Shown: one piece after another, positions 1-8,796 of the stretch
Layout: each line of letters begins with the position of its first letter
Numbering within the stretch: the stretch's first letter is position 1
DNA from: RYN-133 sp963708645
Lineage (GTDB): Bacteria > Actinomycetota > Actinomycetes > Mycobacteriales > Jatrophihabitantaceae
DNA: 64,000 bases
Direction of reading: 5' to 3'
Assembly (NCBI GenBank): GCA_963708645.1
Contig: CAVPTA010000003.1
Coordinates: forward strand, 248,001-312,000
Made by a program: the position numbers and the translations under genes
Notes under the pieces: generated by a model
What the model was told of the DNA's origin: nothing
Database searches by the model: none
What the model saw: only the letters and a program-made list of their open reading frames with translations

Positions 1-86
1 AAGGAGCGACAGCGACGACGGCTGGCCAGGCGTTCGAGATCGGTAAGAACCTTGTGATCGTCCTGCAGCGAAGATTGAGGGTGTGA
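1..86 (+). CDS. C-terminal end of an upstream gene (partial)
   Basis: Frame 3 is open from the left window edge and ends with TGA at 84-86, giving about 27 residues (it ends in ...VLQRRLRV). The TGA overlaps the GTG start of the next gene in a GTGA arrangement, which is typical of translationally coupled neighbours and supports this as the true end of an upstream gene. Too little is visible to assign a family. Confidence 0.4.
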   Translation, partial: GATATTAGQAFEIGKNLVIVLQRRLRV

Positions 87-1615
87 GGTCTCGTTACGCC
101 GGCGCGATGATCGGTCTCGTGTCGGCGGGTGTCGCTGTCGGCGTGGGTGAACTCGTCGCGGCGTTCGTGCGGCCCGAGGCCGCTCCGGTCATCGCGGTCG
201 GCAACGCGGTCATCCTGCTCACACCGGAGAGCCTGAAACGTCCTGCTATCGGCAGCGTTGGCACCAACGACAAGCTGTTCCTGGTGCTGGGGATCCTTGT
301 CCTGCTCGCGTTGTTCGGCGCGATGGTCGGCGACCTCGCGCTTCGTAGGCTTTGGTACGGCCTGGTCGGCATCGGCGTGTTCGCAGCGTTCGGCGTCTTC
401 TGCGCGCTGTACGCGAACGCCAGCCAGGGCACCGACGTCATTCCCACGCTTGCGGGTGCGATCGTGGCAGCCGCGGTGCTCGTTGCGCTCGTGCGCACAG
501 TCTCCGTCGACGACGACCAATCGGACGGTCCCCAGCGTCGCAATTTCCTCCTCGGCACGGCGGGGGCGGCCGGCGTCGCAGCGTTGAGCGGGTTCGGCGG
601 GCGGGCGCTGCAGCACGCGCGCTTCGACGTCACGGCCGCGCGGCGCAAGGTGGCATTGTCGTTGCCGAAGGTCACCGCGCCACCGCTGCCACGCGGCGTC
701 GACCTCGGCAAGAGCGGCCGGCCCTGGGCGACGCCGAGCGGCGATTTCTACCGCATCGACACTGCGCTGAGCGTGCCGCAGATCCAGCCGCAGGATTGGC
801 AGCTGCGAATCCACGGCATGGTCGACCGGCCGATCACCCTCACGTACAAGGAGCTGCTCGAACGGCCGATGATCGAGCGCTGGATCACGCTGTGCTGCGT
901 CTCGAACGTCGTCGGCGGACCGCTGATCAGCAACGCGCGCTGGCTCGGCACCCGGCTCGCTGACCTGTTGCGCGAGGCCGGCATCCATCGCGACAGCGAC
1001 CAGCTGTTCATGACCTCGATCGACGGCATGACCATCGGCGCACCGACCCAGGTCGTGATGGACGGACGCGACGCGCTCATCGCCGTCGCCATGAACGGCG
1101 AGCCGTTGCCGCAGGAACACGGTTTCCCTGCACGGATCGTCGTGCCCGGCCTGTACGGGTACGTGTCGGCGTGCAAGTGGGTCGTCGACATCAACGCCAC
1201 GACATTCGTTGCGCAAGAGGCCTACTGGCCGAATGGCGGCTGGACGTCCGGCCAACTCGAGACCGCGGTTCGACTGGAGTCACGCATCGACACCCCGCGA
1301 CCGGGCAAGACGGTCTCGGTCGGCAAGCCGGTCGCGATCGCCGGGGTTGCTTGGGACCAGCACGTAGGGGTCTCGAAGGTCGAGGTGCAGGTCAACGACG
1401 ACCCGTGGCAGGCGGCGCGGCTCGCGACCGTTCCTTCGACCGACACCTGGCGCCAGTGGGTGCTCGCGTGGACGCCGCCGTCGTCCGGCACGTACCGCCT
1501 GCGTGTGCGCGCCACGTCCGACAAAGGTTTGGTGCAACCGGAGATCGTGCAGCCGGTGTTTCCGTCCGGGGCGACCGGCTGGCACACGATCACGGTGCAG
1601 GCGGCGAATCCGTAG
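83..1615 (+). CDS. Membrane-anchored molybdopterin-dependent oxidoreductase (sulfite oxidase family)
   Basis: 510 residues. The first ~140 residues form several hydrophobic helices. A twin-arginine-like segment RRNFLLG near residue 152 follows, with another hydrophobic stretch. Residues ~200-400 resemble the sulfite-oxidase/YedY molybdopterin domain (GDFYRIDT, IHGMVDRP, then the CC pair near residue 270 in WITLCCVSN, which would hold the Mo-ligating Cys, and YGYVSACKW). The last ~110 residues resemble the Mo-co dimerisation Ig-like domain. The topology suggests a catalytic domain outside the membrane. The substrate cannot be told from sequence. GTG start, overlapping the stop of the preceding partial gene. 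The family is confident; the electron partner is unknown, and the anchor could itself be a redox partner. Confidence 0.85.
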   Translation: MRSRYAGAMIGLVSAGVAVGVGELVAAFVRPEAAPVIAVGNAVILLTPESLKRPAIGSVGTNDKLFLVLGILVLLALFGAMVGDLALRRLWYGLVGIGVFAAFGVFCALYANASQGTDVIPTLAGAIVAAAVLVALVRTVSVDDDQSDGPQRRNFLLGTAGAAGVAALSGFGGRALQHARFDVTAARRKVALSLPKVTAPPLPRGVDLGKSGRPWATPSGDFYRIDTALSVPQIQPQDWQLRIHGMVDRPITLTYKELLERPMIERWITLCCVSNVVGGPLISNARWLGTRLADLLREAGIHRDSDQLFMTSIDGMTIGAPTQVVMDGRDALIAVAMNGEPLPQEHGFPARIVVPGLYGYVSACKWVVDINATTFVAQEAYWPNGGWTSGQLETAVRLESRIDTPRPGKTVSVGKPVAIAGVAWDQHVGVSKVEVQVNDDPWQAARLATVPSTDTWRQWVLAWTPPSSGTYRLRVRATSDKGLVQPEIVQPVFPSGATGWHTITVQAANP

Positions 1616-1640
1616 CGGGTGCCGGGCACGAACGTCTTGT

Positions 1641-2066
1641 ATGAGATCACTCGCACTGCGGTGGACCTTGGTCGCAGTTGCCGTTGTCGGTCTCGGCATC
1701 GACGCCTACACGCACTTCGACCTCGCGTCGTTGTACTCGCACAGCACCACGTCGATCACCCAGCAACAGCTCTTCTACGTCGAAGCCGTCCTGGCGATCA
1801 TCGTCGCGGTGGCTCTGTTGTTCCGCGTGAATTTCTGGACGGTGCTCGCGGCGTTCCTCGTGTCAGCAGGCGGCCTGGCCCTGTTGCTCCTCTATCGATA
1901 TGTGAACGTAGGCACGATCGGTCCGATCCCGAACATGTACGAGCCGCTCTGGTACGACGAGAAGTCGGTGTGCGCATGGTTCGAGGCCGTCGCTGCGGTT
2001 TCCAGCGCCGCGCTGATGGTCTTCGTGGTGGTGCCACAGCGGCGCGCCCTACGCTCACATACGTGA
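1641..2066 (+). CDS. Small integral membrane protein, unknown function
   Basis: 141 residues starting at ATG 1641 (MRSLALRWTL); longer readings run back into the preceding coding sequence and are unlikely. Four hydrophobic segments are visible (about residues 7-23, 46-62, 65-84 and 112-130), with a polar loop PNMYEPLWYDE between the third and fourth. It lies 25 nt after the molybdopterin oxidoreductase on the same strand, so it may be its membrane partner. That is inference from position only. No family recognised. Confidence 0.65.
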   Translation: MRSLALRWTLVAVAVVGLGIDAYTHFDLASLYSHSTTSITQQQLFYVEAVLAIIVAVALLFRVNFWTVLAAFLVSAGGLALLLLYRYVNVGTIGPIPNMYEPLWYDEKSVCAWFEAVAAVSSAALMVFVVVPQRRALRSHT

Positions 2067-2072
2067 ATCTCA

Positions 2073-2117
2073 CCCCACGAAACCGCTCCGCAAAGAGCGC
2101 TGCGCACTTTCGCGGGG
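2073..2117 (+). terminator. Imperfect hairpin between membrane protein and rhomboid gene
   Basis: CCCCACGAAA (2073-2082) pairs with TTTCGCGGGG (2108-2117) with one A-C mismatch, and GCTC/GAGC can pair inside it. No U-run follows. It could weaken read-through into the rhomboid gene or simply be a leader structure. Confidence 0.3.
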
Positions 2118-2124
2118 ACCCCGA

Positions 2125-2793
2125 ATGACATCCCGGCAACCCTTCGCGCTGCCGTTCGGGCGAAACCGCGAGCCGACGGGCACGTCCGAACCCAGGCTCG
2201 ATCCGACGAGCTGGTCCGGCGCGCTCATTGTGATCGGGCTCGTCACGGCCGTCCTCTACGTCGTCGAGTACTTCAACGCGGCGCACAACTACAGCTGGGA
2301 CAGGTTCGGAGTCAGGCCGCGCCAGGTGGACGGACTGTGGGGGATCGTCACCCAGCCGTTCCTGCATGCGAGCTGGGGACATCTGCTCTCGAACACGCTT
2401 CCGTTCGTCATCGTCGGCTGGGCACTGATGCTGTCCGGCACACGCGTGTTCCTGTTCGTGACGGCGTGTGTCGTGGTCCTCGGCGATTTCCTGACCTGGC
2501 TGGTCGCGCCGTCCGGGGAAGTCATCGTCGGCGCCAGCGGGCTGATCTTCGGGTGGCTGGCCTACCTCGTGGCGCGGGCAGTCTTCTCCCGCCGGCTCAA
2601 GTGGATCTTGATGGCCGTGACGCTGCTGGTGTTCTTCGGCACACTGCTCAGCAGCCTGCTCCCGAGCGGCGATTCGCGCGTCTCGTGGCAATCGCACGTG
2701 TGCGGGGCCGCTGTAGGCGCGGCAGTCGCGTGGTTCCTTCATCCGCGCAAGGGCGCGAAAGCCCGCCTCGGGGGTCGCACGCCCGTACGCTGA
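2125..2793 (+). CDS. Rhomboid family intramembrane serine protease
   Basis: 222 residues, about six hydrophobic helices. The rhomboid signature is present: GASG with the nucleophile Ser138, and the partner His191 in SWQSHVCGA on the last helix. The loop after helix 1 carries the usual RP..GLWGI..QPFLHASWGHLLSNTLPF stretch, including the HxxxN element. It should cleave transmembrane substrates within the cytoplasmic membrane; substrates are not predictable. It ends 4 nt before murI, so the two are probably co-transcribed, an arrangement often seen in actinobacteria. Confidence 0.9.
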   Translation: MTSRQPFALPFGRNREPTGTSEPRLDPTSWSGALIVIGLVTAVLYVVEYFNAAHNYSWDRFGVRPRQVDGLWGIVTQPFLHASWGHLLSNTLPFVIVGWALMLSGTRVFLFVTACVVVLGDFLTWLVAPSGEVIVGASGLIFGWLAYLVARAVFSRRLKWILMAVTLLVFFGTLLSSLLPSGDSRVSWQSHVCGAAVGAAVAWFLHPRKGAKARLGGRTPVR

Positions 2794-2797
2794 ACGG

Positions 2798-3628
2798 GTG
2801 CCCGCCCCCGACCGGTCCGCCGCCATAGGCATGATCGATTCCGGCGTGGGCGGCCTGACGGTCGCCCGAGCCGTCCTCGACCAGTTGCCGCACGAGACGC
2901 TGCACTACGTCGGTGACACCCTGAACAGCCCGTACGGCCCGAAGCCGCTCGCCGAGGTGCGGGCGCACGCGCTCGGGCTGATGGACGAGCTCGTCGAATC
3001 CGGAGTCAAGGCGCTGGTCATCGCGTGTAACAGCGCGAGTGCCGCGTGCCTGCCGCAGGCCCGGGAACGATACGACGTCCCGGTCATCGACGTGATCGGC
3101 CCCGCCGTGCGCCGAGCTGCCGCGGCGACCCGCACCGGACGCATCGGCGTCATCGGCACGATCGCGACGATCAGCAGCGGCGAGTACGACCGCGAGTTCG
3201 CCGAACAGCACGGCATCACCGTCTCCAGCGCCGCCTGCCCGCGCTTCGCCGAGTTCGTCGAGCGCGGCGTCACCAGTGGGCGGCAGCTGCTCGGACTCGC
3301 CGAGTCGTATCTGGCGCCGCTGAGCGCAGCCGACATCGACACGCTCGTGCTCGGCTGCACGCATTACCCCCTCCTGACCGGGCTGCTGTCGGTCGTGATG
3401 GGCGACTCGGTGACACTGGTGTCGAGCGCCGAGGAGACCGCGAAGGAGGTGTACCGCGTGCTGACTGACCGCGATCTGCTCCGCCATGACGACGCGGCAC
3501 CCGCCGGCGGCCACGTGTTCCGCGCGACCGGTCCGTCCGAACGGTTCGCCCGCCTGAGCCACCGTTTCCTCGGTCCGGACGTGACTGCGGTGTCGACAGT
3601 GACACCCGCCCTTGGAGGTGTTGGGTGA
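2798..3628 (+). CDS. murI: Glutamate racemase
   Basis: 276 residues; makes D-glutamate for peptidoglycan. The two catalytic cysteines are in conserved settings: Cys77 in ACNSASA and Cys187 in LGCTHYPLL. The N-terminal IDSGVGGL, SPYGPK and GTIATI segments are also typical. GTG start at 2798, just after the rhomboid stop. The 3' end overlaps the next start (GTGA at 3625-3628), so it is translationally coupled to the metallo-hydrolase, as in mycobacteria and many other actinobacteria. Confidence 0.96.
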   Translation: MPAPDRSAAIGMIDSGVGGLTVARAVLDQLPHETLHYVGDTLNSPYGPKPLAEVRAHALGLMDELVESGVKALVIACNSASAACLPQARERYDVPVIDVIGPAVRRAAAATRTGRIGVIGTIATISSGEYDREFAEQHGITVSSAACPRFAEFVERGVTSGRQLLGLAESYLAPLSAADIDTLVLGCTHYPLLTGLLSVVMGDSVTLVSSAEETAKEVYRVLTDRDLLRHDDAAPAGGHVFRATGPSERFARLSHRFLGPDVTAVSTVTPALGGVG

Positions 3629-4383
3629 AGGTCACCGTCCTGGGCTGCTCCGGCAGCCTGCCGGGCCCGGACTCGCCGGCGTCCGGCTACCTCATCGAAG
3701 AGGGCGACTACCGGCTCGTGCTCGACCTGGGTCAGGGCGCATTCGGCGCGTTGCAGCGCTACGTCAAGCCGACCGACGTCGACGCGATCGTCATCTCGCA
3801 TCTGCACGCCGACCACTGCATCGACCTGACGGCCTACGTCGTCGCGCTGCGCTACGGCGGCGACGGGTATCGCGCGACCGGCCCTGAGTCGCGCATCCCG
3901 CTGATCGGCCCGGCCGGCACCCGTGACCGCATCGGTGCCGCGTACGACCCGCTGGCGCGCAAGCTCGGCCTGCACGAGTTGTTCGGTTTTTCGACCCCGG
4001 CCTCGGCCGAACTCGGCCCGTTCGCGGTCTCGTTCGCGACGGTCAATCATCCGATCCCGACCTCGGCGGTGCGCATCACCTGCGGCGACCGCTCGCTGGT
4101 CTACTCCGCCGACACCGGTGAGAGCCCTGAGCTCGTCACCCTCGCCAACGGCGCGGACGTGTTCTTGTGCGAGGCATCGTTCGGGCCGGACGACGAATAC
4201 GTCCCCGACCTGCATTTGACCGGACGCCAGGCCGGCGAGCACGCGAACAAGGCCGGCGTCGATCGGCTGATCGTCACCCATGTCCCGCCGTGGACCTCGC
4301 GCGAGGTGCAGGCGCACGAAGCTGCCGAAGCGTTCCAGGGCGCCGTCGAGATCGCCACACCCGGAGCCGAGATTTGGGTGTAG
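3625..4383 (+). CDS. MBL-fold metallo-hydrolase (RNase Z/cyclic phosphodiesterase-like)
   Basis: 252 residues. The metal site HxHxDH is intact (His59-Leu-His61-Ala-Asp63-His64), followed by the family segments YSADTGESPELV and CEASF and a C-terminal THVPPW. This is the metallo-hydrolase normally found after murI in actinobacteria; related proteins have been proposed to be cyclic nucleotide phosphodiesterases. The substrate here is inferred at best. GTG start overlapping the murI stop. Confidence 0.88.
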   Translation: MKVTVLGCSGSLPGPDSPASGYLIEEGDYRLVLDLGQGAFGALQRYVKPTDVDAIVISHLHADHCIDLTAYVVALRYGGDGYRATGPESRIPLIGPAGTRDRIGAAYDPLARKLGLHELFGFSTPASAELGPFAVSFATVNHPIPTSAVRITCGDRSLVYSADTGESPELVTLANGADVFLCEASFGPDDEYVPDLHLTGRQAGEHANKAGVDRLIVTHVPPWTSREVQAHEAAEAFQGAVEIATPGAEIWV

Positions 4384-4784
4384 CCACGGCACGGCATCTC
4401 GCGCGGGCTCGCGATCTGGCCGACGCGCGCTACGTCGACGAGCTCGACGTCGATGACCTCGCCAGGGCTGCGGGCTTGTCACGCGCACACTTCAGTCGCG
4501 AGTTCCGTCGTGCGTACGGCGAATCGCCGCACAGCTATCTGCTCACACGACGCCTCGAGCGGGCGGCGTCGATGCTGCGCAAGACCGACCGCTCCGTCGC
4601 AGACATCTGCATGGCCGTCGGATTGGCGAGCGTCGGATCCTTCACGACGAGCTTCCGACGCCACTTCGGCAAGACACCGACGCAGTACCGCGCGTCGTTC
4701 CCACCCGCGATCGTCTACGCAAGCGTCCCCGAATGCATCCTGCGTTTCTATGGACGGGCCGCACAGCCAACACAGCACGTTTGA
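4374..4784 (+). CDS. Small AraC-family HTH regulator
   Basis: About 136 residues from the TTG at 4374, which overlaps the preceding gene's end. It is almost only the double helix-turn-helix DNA-binding domain (ARAAGLSRAHFSREFRR, then SVADICMAVGLASVGSFT), with no ligand-binding domain. No ATG or GTG is available in frame nearby, so the start is uncertain. It is followed 39 nt later by a VOC-family gene; this regulator/VOC pairing recurs in actinobacteria, so it may control that gene. Confidence 0.8.
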   Translation: MGVATARHLARARDLADARYVDELDVDDLARAAGLSRAHFSREFRRAYGESPHSYLLTRRLERAASMLRKTDRSVADICMAVGLASVGSFTTSFRRHFGKTPTQYRASFPPAIVYASVPECILRFYGRAAQPTQHV

Positions 4785-4810
4785 AGAAGACGGCGCGACA
4801 TCGTCGTTAC

Positions 4811-4816
4811 TAGCGT
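4811..4816 (+). promoter_or_regulatory. -10 element TAGCGT for a leaderless VOC transcript
   Basis: TAGCGT is followed by 7 nt and then the ATG at 4824. This matches the TANNNT-N6/7-RTG layout of leaderless actinobacterial transcripts and recurs throughout the window. Confidence 0.5.
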
Positions 4817-4823
4817 CATCGCC

Positions 4824-5243
4824 ATGACAACTCGCATTGCAACCTCGCAGCTGTGGCAACTCGATCAAGACGCCGCCGTCGACTTCTACACGACCAAGGT
4901 CGGGTGGGAGATCCGCGCCGACGTCACCGTGCCCGAGATGGGCAACTTCCGTTGGGTGACCGTCGCGCCGCCCGGTGAGGAACATCACGCGGTCGTTCTG
5001 ATGGCCATTCCCGGCCCGCCGGTCATGCCGAACGAGGTCGCTGACCGGGTACGCGAACTCGTCGCGCTGGGCTTCGCCGGCACCGTGTTCCTTGAGACCG
5101 ACGACGTGCAGAAGGCATACGAAGACATGTCCGCGCGGGGTGTCGAGTTCACCGGTCCGCCCGAGGAACAGCCCTACGGTCTCGACTGTGCTTTCCGCGA
5201 CCCGTCCGGCAACAACATCCGAATCGGTCAGATGCGTACCTGA
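4824..5243 (+). CDS. VOC (glyoxalase/bleomycin-resistance fold) family protein
   Basis: 139 residues with the pattern of a single VOC module: an N-terminal half beginning LWQLDQDAAVDFYTTKVGWEI and a C-terminal half ending DCAFRDPSGNNIRIGQ, whose DPSGN segment is the usual family end. The preceding small AraC regulator is its usual neighbour. Substrate unknown. No upstream Shine-Dalgarno is evident, consistent with the leaderless -10 placed 7 nt ahead of the ATG. Confidence 0.85.
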   Translation: MTTRIATSQLWQLDQDAAVDFYTTKVGWEIRADVTVPEMGNFRWVTVAPPGEEHHAVVLMAIPGPPVMPNEVADRVRELVALGFAGTVFLETDDVQKAYEDMSARGVEFTGPPEEQPYGLDCAFRDPSGNNIRIGQMRT

Positions 5244-5250
5244 CGGCAGG

Positions 5251-5256
5251 TACACT
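5251..5256 (+). promoter_or_regulatory. Candidate -10 for the RNA helicase, with a ~100-nt leader
   Basis: TACACT fits a -10 hexamer. If used, transcription would start near 5263 and leave a leader of about 100 nt before the GTG at 5363. No clear -35 is visible. Long leaders are common on RNA-helicase genes, but this is inference. Confidence 0.3.
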
Positions 5257-5362
5257 GGGGTTCGTAAGCAATTCGCGACGCGCGCTCAGATCGCAGCGTC
5301 GGGCTCGGACCTCTCACTTCACGTGATCCTCGGGACGTGCCGCTGTCCCTAAGGAATATCTC

Positions 5363-6799
5363 GTGTCATCCAGTCCTGTGCGCGGTACTGCCGCGCGCCG
5401 TCCGCGCCGTACCAACAACTCACCTCGCAACACCCACACCAACAACGGCGACCGCCGTCACAGCCAACGTCCGTCCCGCCCGGCAACCCCGGTCCGCGAG
5501 CGTTCCATCTTCGACGAACTGCCCGTGCAGGTCGTCCCGGAGACGCAGGACCTACCGCGCTTTCGCGAGCTGGGGTTGCCGCGCGGAATGGTCAAGGCGC
5601 TCGCCAACCGTGGCATCTTCGCGCCGTTCCCGATCCAGGCTGCGACGATCCCGGACATCCTCGCCGGACGTGACCTGCTCGGCCGCGCCGCAACCGGTGC
5701 GGGCAAGACCCTGGCGTTCGGACTGCCGCTGATCGCGCGCCTTGAAGACGGTGAGCCGGCGCGTCCGCGTCGTCCGCGCGCTGTCATCCTCGTCCCGACC
5801 CGCGAGCTGGCGATGCAGGTGCAGGACTCGATCGCGCCGATCGCCAACGCCCGCGGCCGCTCGACCTGTCTCGTCGCCGGCGGATTGCCGATCGTCAAGC
5901 AGATCCGCGCGCTCGAACGTGGTGTCGACATCGTCGTCGCGACGCCCGGCCGGTTGATCGATCTGCTCGACCGCAAGTCGGTCGACCTGTCCGCCATCGA
6001 GATCACCGTTCTCGACGAGGCCGACCACATGGCCGACCTCGGCTTCCTGCCGGTCGTTCGCCAGTTGCTCGATCTGACTCCGTCGACCGGGCAGCGGCTG
6101 TTGTTCTCCGCGACGCTGGACGGCGATGTCGCGGTGCTGGTCCGTATGTACTTGAAGGACCCTGCCGCGCACGCACTTGCGCAGACGCAGGCATCGGTCG
6201 ACACCATGGACCACCACCTGTTCCGCGTCCCGTTCGACAAGAAGTTCGATCTCGTCGCTTCGATCGCTGCGCGTGAGGGACGCACGTTGTGCTTCGTCCG
6301 TACCAAGCACGGCGCCGACCGACTCGCTCGCAACCTCATGCGCGCCGGTGTTGCTGCCGGTGTGCTGCACGGCGGACGCACCCAGTCGCAGCGCACGCGT
6401 GCGCTCGACGACTTCAAGGACGGGTCGACACCCGTGCTGGTCGCCACCGATGTCGCCGCGCGCGGTATTCACGTCGACGATGTGTCGCTCGTCCTGCATG
6501 TCGACCCGCCGGCCGACCCCAAGGACTACCTGCACCGCTCGGGCCGTACGGCGCGAGCCGGAGCGAGCGGCACCGTCGTTCTGCTCGTCACCCCCGGTGA
6601 GGAGCGTGCCGCGCGCAGCCTGCTGACCAAGGCAGGCGTGCGTGCCGAACAGCGTGACGCCGCCGTGGGCGATGTGGACGTGGCTCGTACGACGGGTGCG
6701 CGAGTGCCGAGCGGAGTGGCCGTCGCGCCGCCCCGACAGCACGCGCCGCGACGTCCGCAGCGCGCGCGGACTGCCCGTCCGCGCGGGCGCCGTTCTTAG
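5363..6799 (+). CDS. DEAD-box ATP-dependent RNA helicase
   Basis: 478 residues with all core motifs in order: Q motif FPIQAATIPD, motif I ATGAGKT (~residue 115), PTRELA, ATPGR, DEAD (~residue 219), SAT, then in the second RecA domain CFVRTKHGADR, VATDVAARGIHVDDV and HRSGRTARAG. The N-terminal ~55 residues and the C-terminal ~40 are Arg/Pro-rich, as is common for RNA-binding extensions. It probably acts in ribosome assembly or mRNA remodelling; which E. coli-type role it fills cannot be said. GTG start with AAGGA at 5351, 8 nt upstream. Confidence 0.95.
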   Translation: MSSSPVRGTAARRPRRTNNSPRNTHTNNGDRRHSQRPSRPATPVRERSIFDELPVQVVPETQDLPRFRELGLPRGMVKALANRGIFAPFPIQAATIPDILAGRDLLGRAATGAGKTLAFGLPLIARLEDGEPARPRRPRAVILVPTRELAMQVQDSIAPIANARGRSTCLVAGGLPIVKQIRALERGVDIVVATPGRLIDLLDRKSVDLSAIEITVLDEADHMADLGFLPVVRQLLDLTPSTGQRLLFSATLDGDVAVLVRMYLKDPAAHALAQTQASVDTMDHHLFRVPFDKKFDLVASIAAREGRTLCFVRTKHGADRLARNLMRAGVAAGVLHGGRTQSQRTRALDDFKDGSTPVLVATDVAARGIHVDDVSLVLHVDPPADPKDYLHRSGRTARAGASGTVVLLVTPGEERAARSLLTKAGVRAEQRDAAVGDVDVARTTGARVPSGVAVAPPRQHAPRRPQRARTARPRGRRS

Positions 6800-6809
6800 A
6801 GGCGTCGTT

Positions 6810-6834
6810 CCTAGAATCGTCCTGTCCTACAAGG
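6810..6834 (+). promoter_or_regulatory. typA -10 element and ribosome binding site
   Basis: TAGAAT (6810-6815) is a good -10 hexamer just after the helicase stop. AAGGAG (6829-6834) lies 9 nt before the GTG at 6844. Unlike many genes here, typA therefore looks like a leadered transcript. Confidence 0.5.
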
Positions 6835-6843
6835 AGTGTTCCC

Positions 6844-8721
6844 GTGACTGTCGTCAGTCGTGACAGCCTGCGCAACGTCGCCATCGTTGCGCACGTCGAC
6901 CACGGCAAGACCACGCTCGTCGATGCGATGCTGTGGCAGTCGGGTGCGTTCACCGCGCACCAGGCCGACACGGGTGACGTCAACGAGCGGGTCATGGACT
7001 CCAACGACCTGGAGCGTGAGAAAGGCATCACGATCCTCGCCAAGAACACGGCGGTCGACTACAAGTCGCCGTCGGGCGACCAGGTGACGATCAACATCAT
7101 CGACACCCCCGGTCACGCCGACTTCGGTGGCGAGGTCGAGCGCGGACTGTCGATGGTCGACGGTGTCGTATTGCTGGTCGACGCGTCCGAGGGGCCGTTG
7201 CCGCAGACGCGCTTCGTGCTGCGCAAGGCGCTCGAGGCGAAGCTGCCGGTGATCCTTGTGATCAACAAGGTCGATCGTCCCGACTCGCGCATCGCCGAGG
7301 TCGTCGACGACACGTACGAGTTGTTCCTCGACCTCGACGCGACCGAGGAACAGATCGACTTCCCGATCGTGTACGCCTCGGCGAAGGCCGGGCGTGCATC
7401 GCTCGAGCGTCCGGACGACGGCGCGATGCCGGCAGGTGAAGACCTGCAGGCGTTCTTCTCGACGATCCTGTCGACGATCCCCGCGCCGTCCTATGACGAT
7501 GCAGCGCCGCTGCAGGCGCACGTGACCAACCTCGACGCGTCGCCGTACCTCGGTCGGCTGGCGCTGTGCCGTGTGCACAACGGGACGATCCGCAAGGGCC
7601 AGCAGGTTGCGTGGTGTCGCGCCGACGGATCAGTGCAACGCGTGAAGATCACCGAGCTGTTGATGACGCACGCGCTCGAACGCCTTCCCGCCGAATCAGC
7701 CGGTCCGGGCGACATCATCGCGATTGCAGGCATCGAGGGGATCACGATCGGCGAGACGCTCGCCGATCCCGAGGATCCGCGTCCGTTGCCGGTGATCACG
7801 ATCGACGAGCCGTCGATCTCGATGACCATCGGCATCAACACCTCGCCGTTGGCGGGTGCGTCCGGATCGAAGTTGACCGCGCGCCAAGTGCTGAACCGGC
7901 TCGAGGCCGAGCTGGTCGGCAACGTGTCGATCCGGCTGCTCCCGACCGAACGTCCCGACACCTGGGAGGTGCAGGGACGAGGCGAGCTGCAGCTGGCAAT
8001 CCTCGTCGAGATCATGCGCCGCGAAGGCTTCGAGATCACGGTCGGCAAGCCGCAGGTCGTGACGCGGATGATCGACGGCACGCTGCACGAGCCGATGGAG
8101 CGGATGACGATCGACATCCCGTCCGACTACCAGGGCGTGGTGATTCAGCTGCTCGCGCTGCGCAAGGGCCGGCTGGAGCAGATGGTCGACCATGGCACCG
8201 GCTGGATCCGGATGGAGTACCTGGTGCCCGCGCGTGGGCTGATCGGGTTCCGTACCGAGTTCTTGACCGAGACGCGGGGGACCGGCCTGCTGCACCACGT
8301 GCACGAGGGCTACGAGCCGTGGAGCGGCGAGATCCGCACCCGTCCCAGCGGATCGTTGGTGGCCGATCGCCGTGGCGCCACAACGGGATTCGCACTGGCG
8401 AACCTGCAGGACCGTGGCGTCATGTTCGTCGGCCCGGGTACCGACGTGTACGAGGGCATGATCGTCGGCGAGAACTCGCGCTCGGACGACATGGACGTAA
8501 ACCCGACCAAGGAGAAGAAGCTCACCAACATGCGCCAGTCTTCCGGCGACGTGCTGGTGCCGCTGATCCCGCACCGGGTGCTCTCGTTGGAGCAGGCGCT
8601 CGAATTCTGCCGCGACGACGAGTGCGTCGAGGTCACCCCCGCGACCGTGCGGCTGCGCAAGGTGTTGCTCACGGCCGAGGCCCGCGCCAAGTCGCGCGCC
8701 CACGCCAAGCGCACCTCCTGA
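6844..8721 (+). CDS. typA: Translational GTPase TypA/BipA
   Basis: 625 residues, normal length. GTPase motifs: AHVDHGKTTLVD (G1, ~residues 17-28), EKGITI (G2), DTPGHADFGGEV (G3), NKVDR (G4). Elongation-factor-like domains follow, and the C-terminal TypA-specific domain contains RGLIGFR and GEN.R. It binds ribosomes and is known from other bacteria to support growth under stress and 50S assembly at low temperature; its place after a DEAD-box helicase fits ribosome biogenesis. GTG start with a clear Shine-Dalgarno. Confidence 0.97.
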   Translation: MTVVSRDSLRNVAIVAHVDHGKTTLVDAMLWQSGAFTAHQADTGDVNERVMDSNDLEREKGITILAKNTAVDYKSPSGDQVTINIIDTPGHADFGGEVERGLSMVDGVVLLVDASEGPLPQTRFVLRKALEAKLPVILVINKVDRPDSRIAEVVDDTYELFLDLDATEEQIDFPIVYASAKAGRASLERPDDGAMPAGEDLQAFFSTILSTIPAPSYDDAAPLQAHVTNLDASPYLGRLALCRVHNGTIRKGQQVAWCRADGSVQRVKITELLMTHALERLPAESAGPGDIIAIAGIEGITIGETLADPEDPRPLPVITIDEPSISMTIGINTSPLAGASGSKLTARQVLNRLEAELVGNVSIRLLPTERPDTWEVQGRGELQLAILVEIMRREGFEITVGKPQVVTRMIDGTLHEPMERMTIDIPSDYQGVVIQLLALRKGRLEQMVDHGTGWIRMEYLVPARGLIGFRTEFLTETRGTGLLHHVHEGYEPWSGEIRTRPSGSLVADRRGATTGFALANLQDRGVMFVGPGTDVYEGMIVGENSRSDDMDVNPTKEKKLTNMRQSSGDVLVPLIPHRVLSLEQALEFCRDDECVEVTPATVRLRKVLLTAEARAKSRAHAKRTS

Positions 8722-8735
8722 CCCCGCTGCGCCGC

Positions 8736-8796
8736 TTTGCCCCGCGAATGTGAGCTCTCGCGCTCGGCTTACTGAAACTGGCGGGGCAGAGCGAGC
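8736..8796. repeat. Palindromic intergenic element, copy A (diverged)
   Basis: It begins TTTGCCCCGCGAATGTGAGC and ends CTGGCGGGGCAGAGCGAG. The outer arms GCCCCGC (8739-8745) and GCGGGGC (8781-8787) pair perfectly; the inner part has diverged from copies B and C. It lies 15 nt after the typA stop. Its right arm is also the last codons of the minus-strand nuclease-like gene, whose TAA is at 8771-8769. It could serve both genes as a bidirectional terminator. Confidence 0.75.
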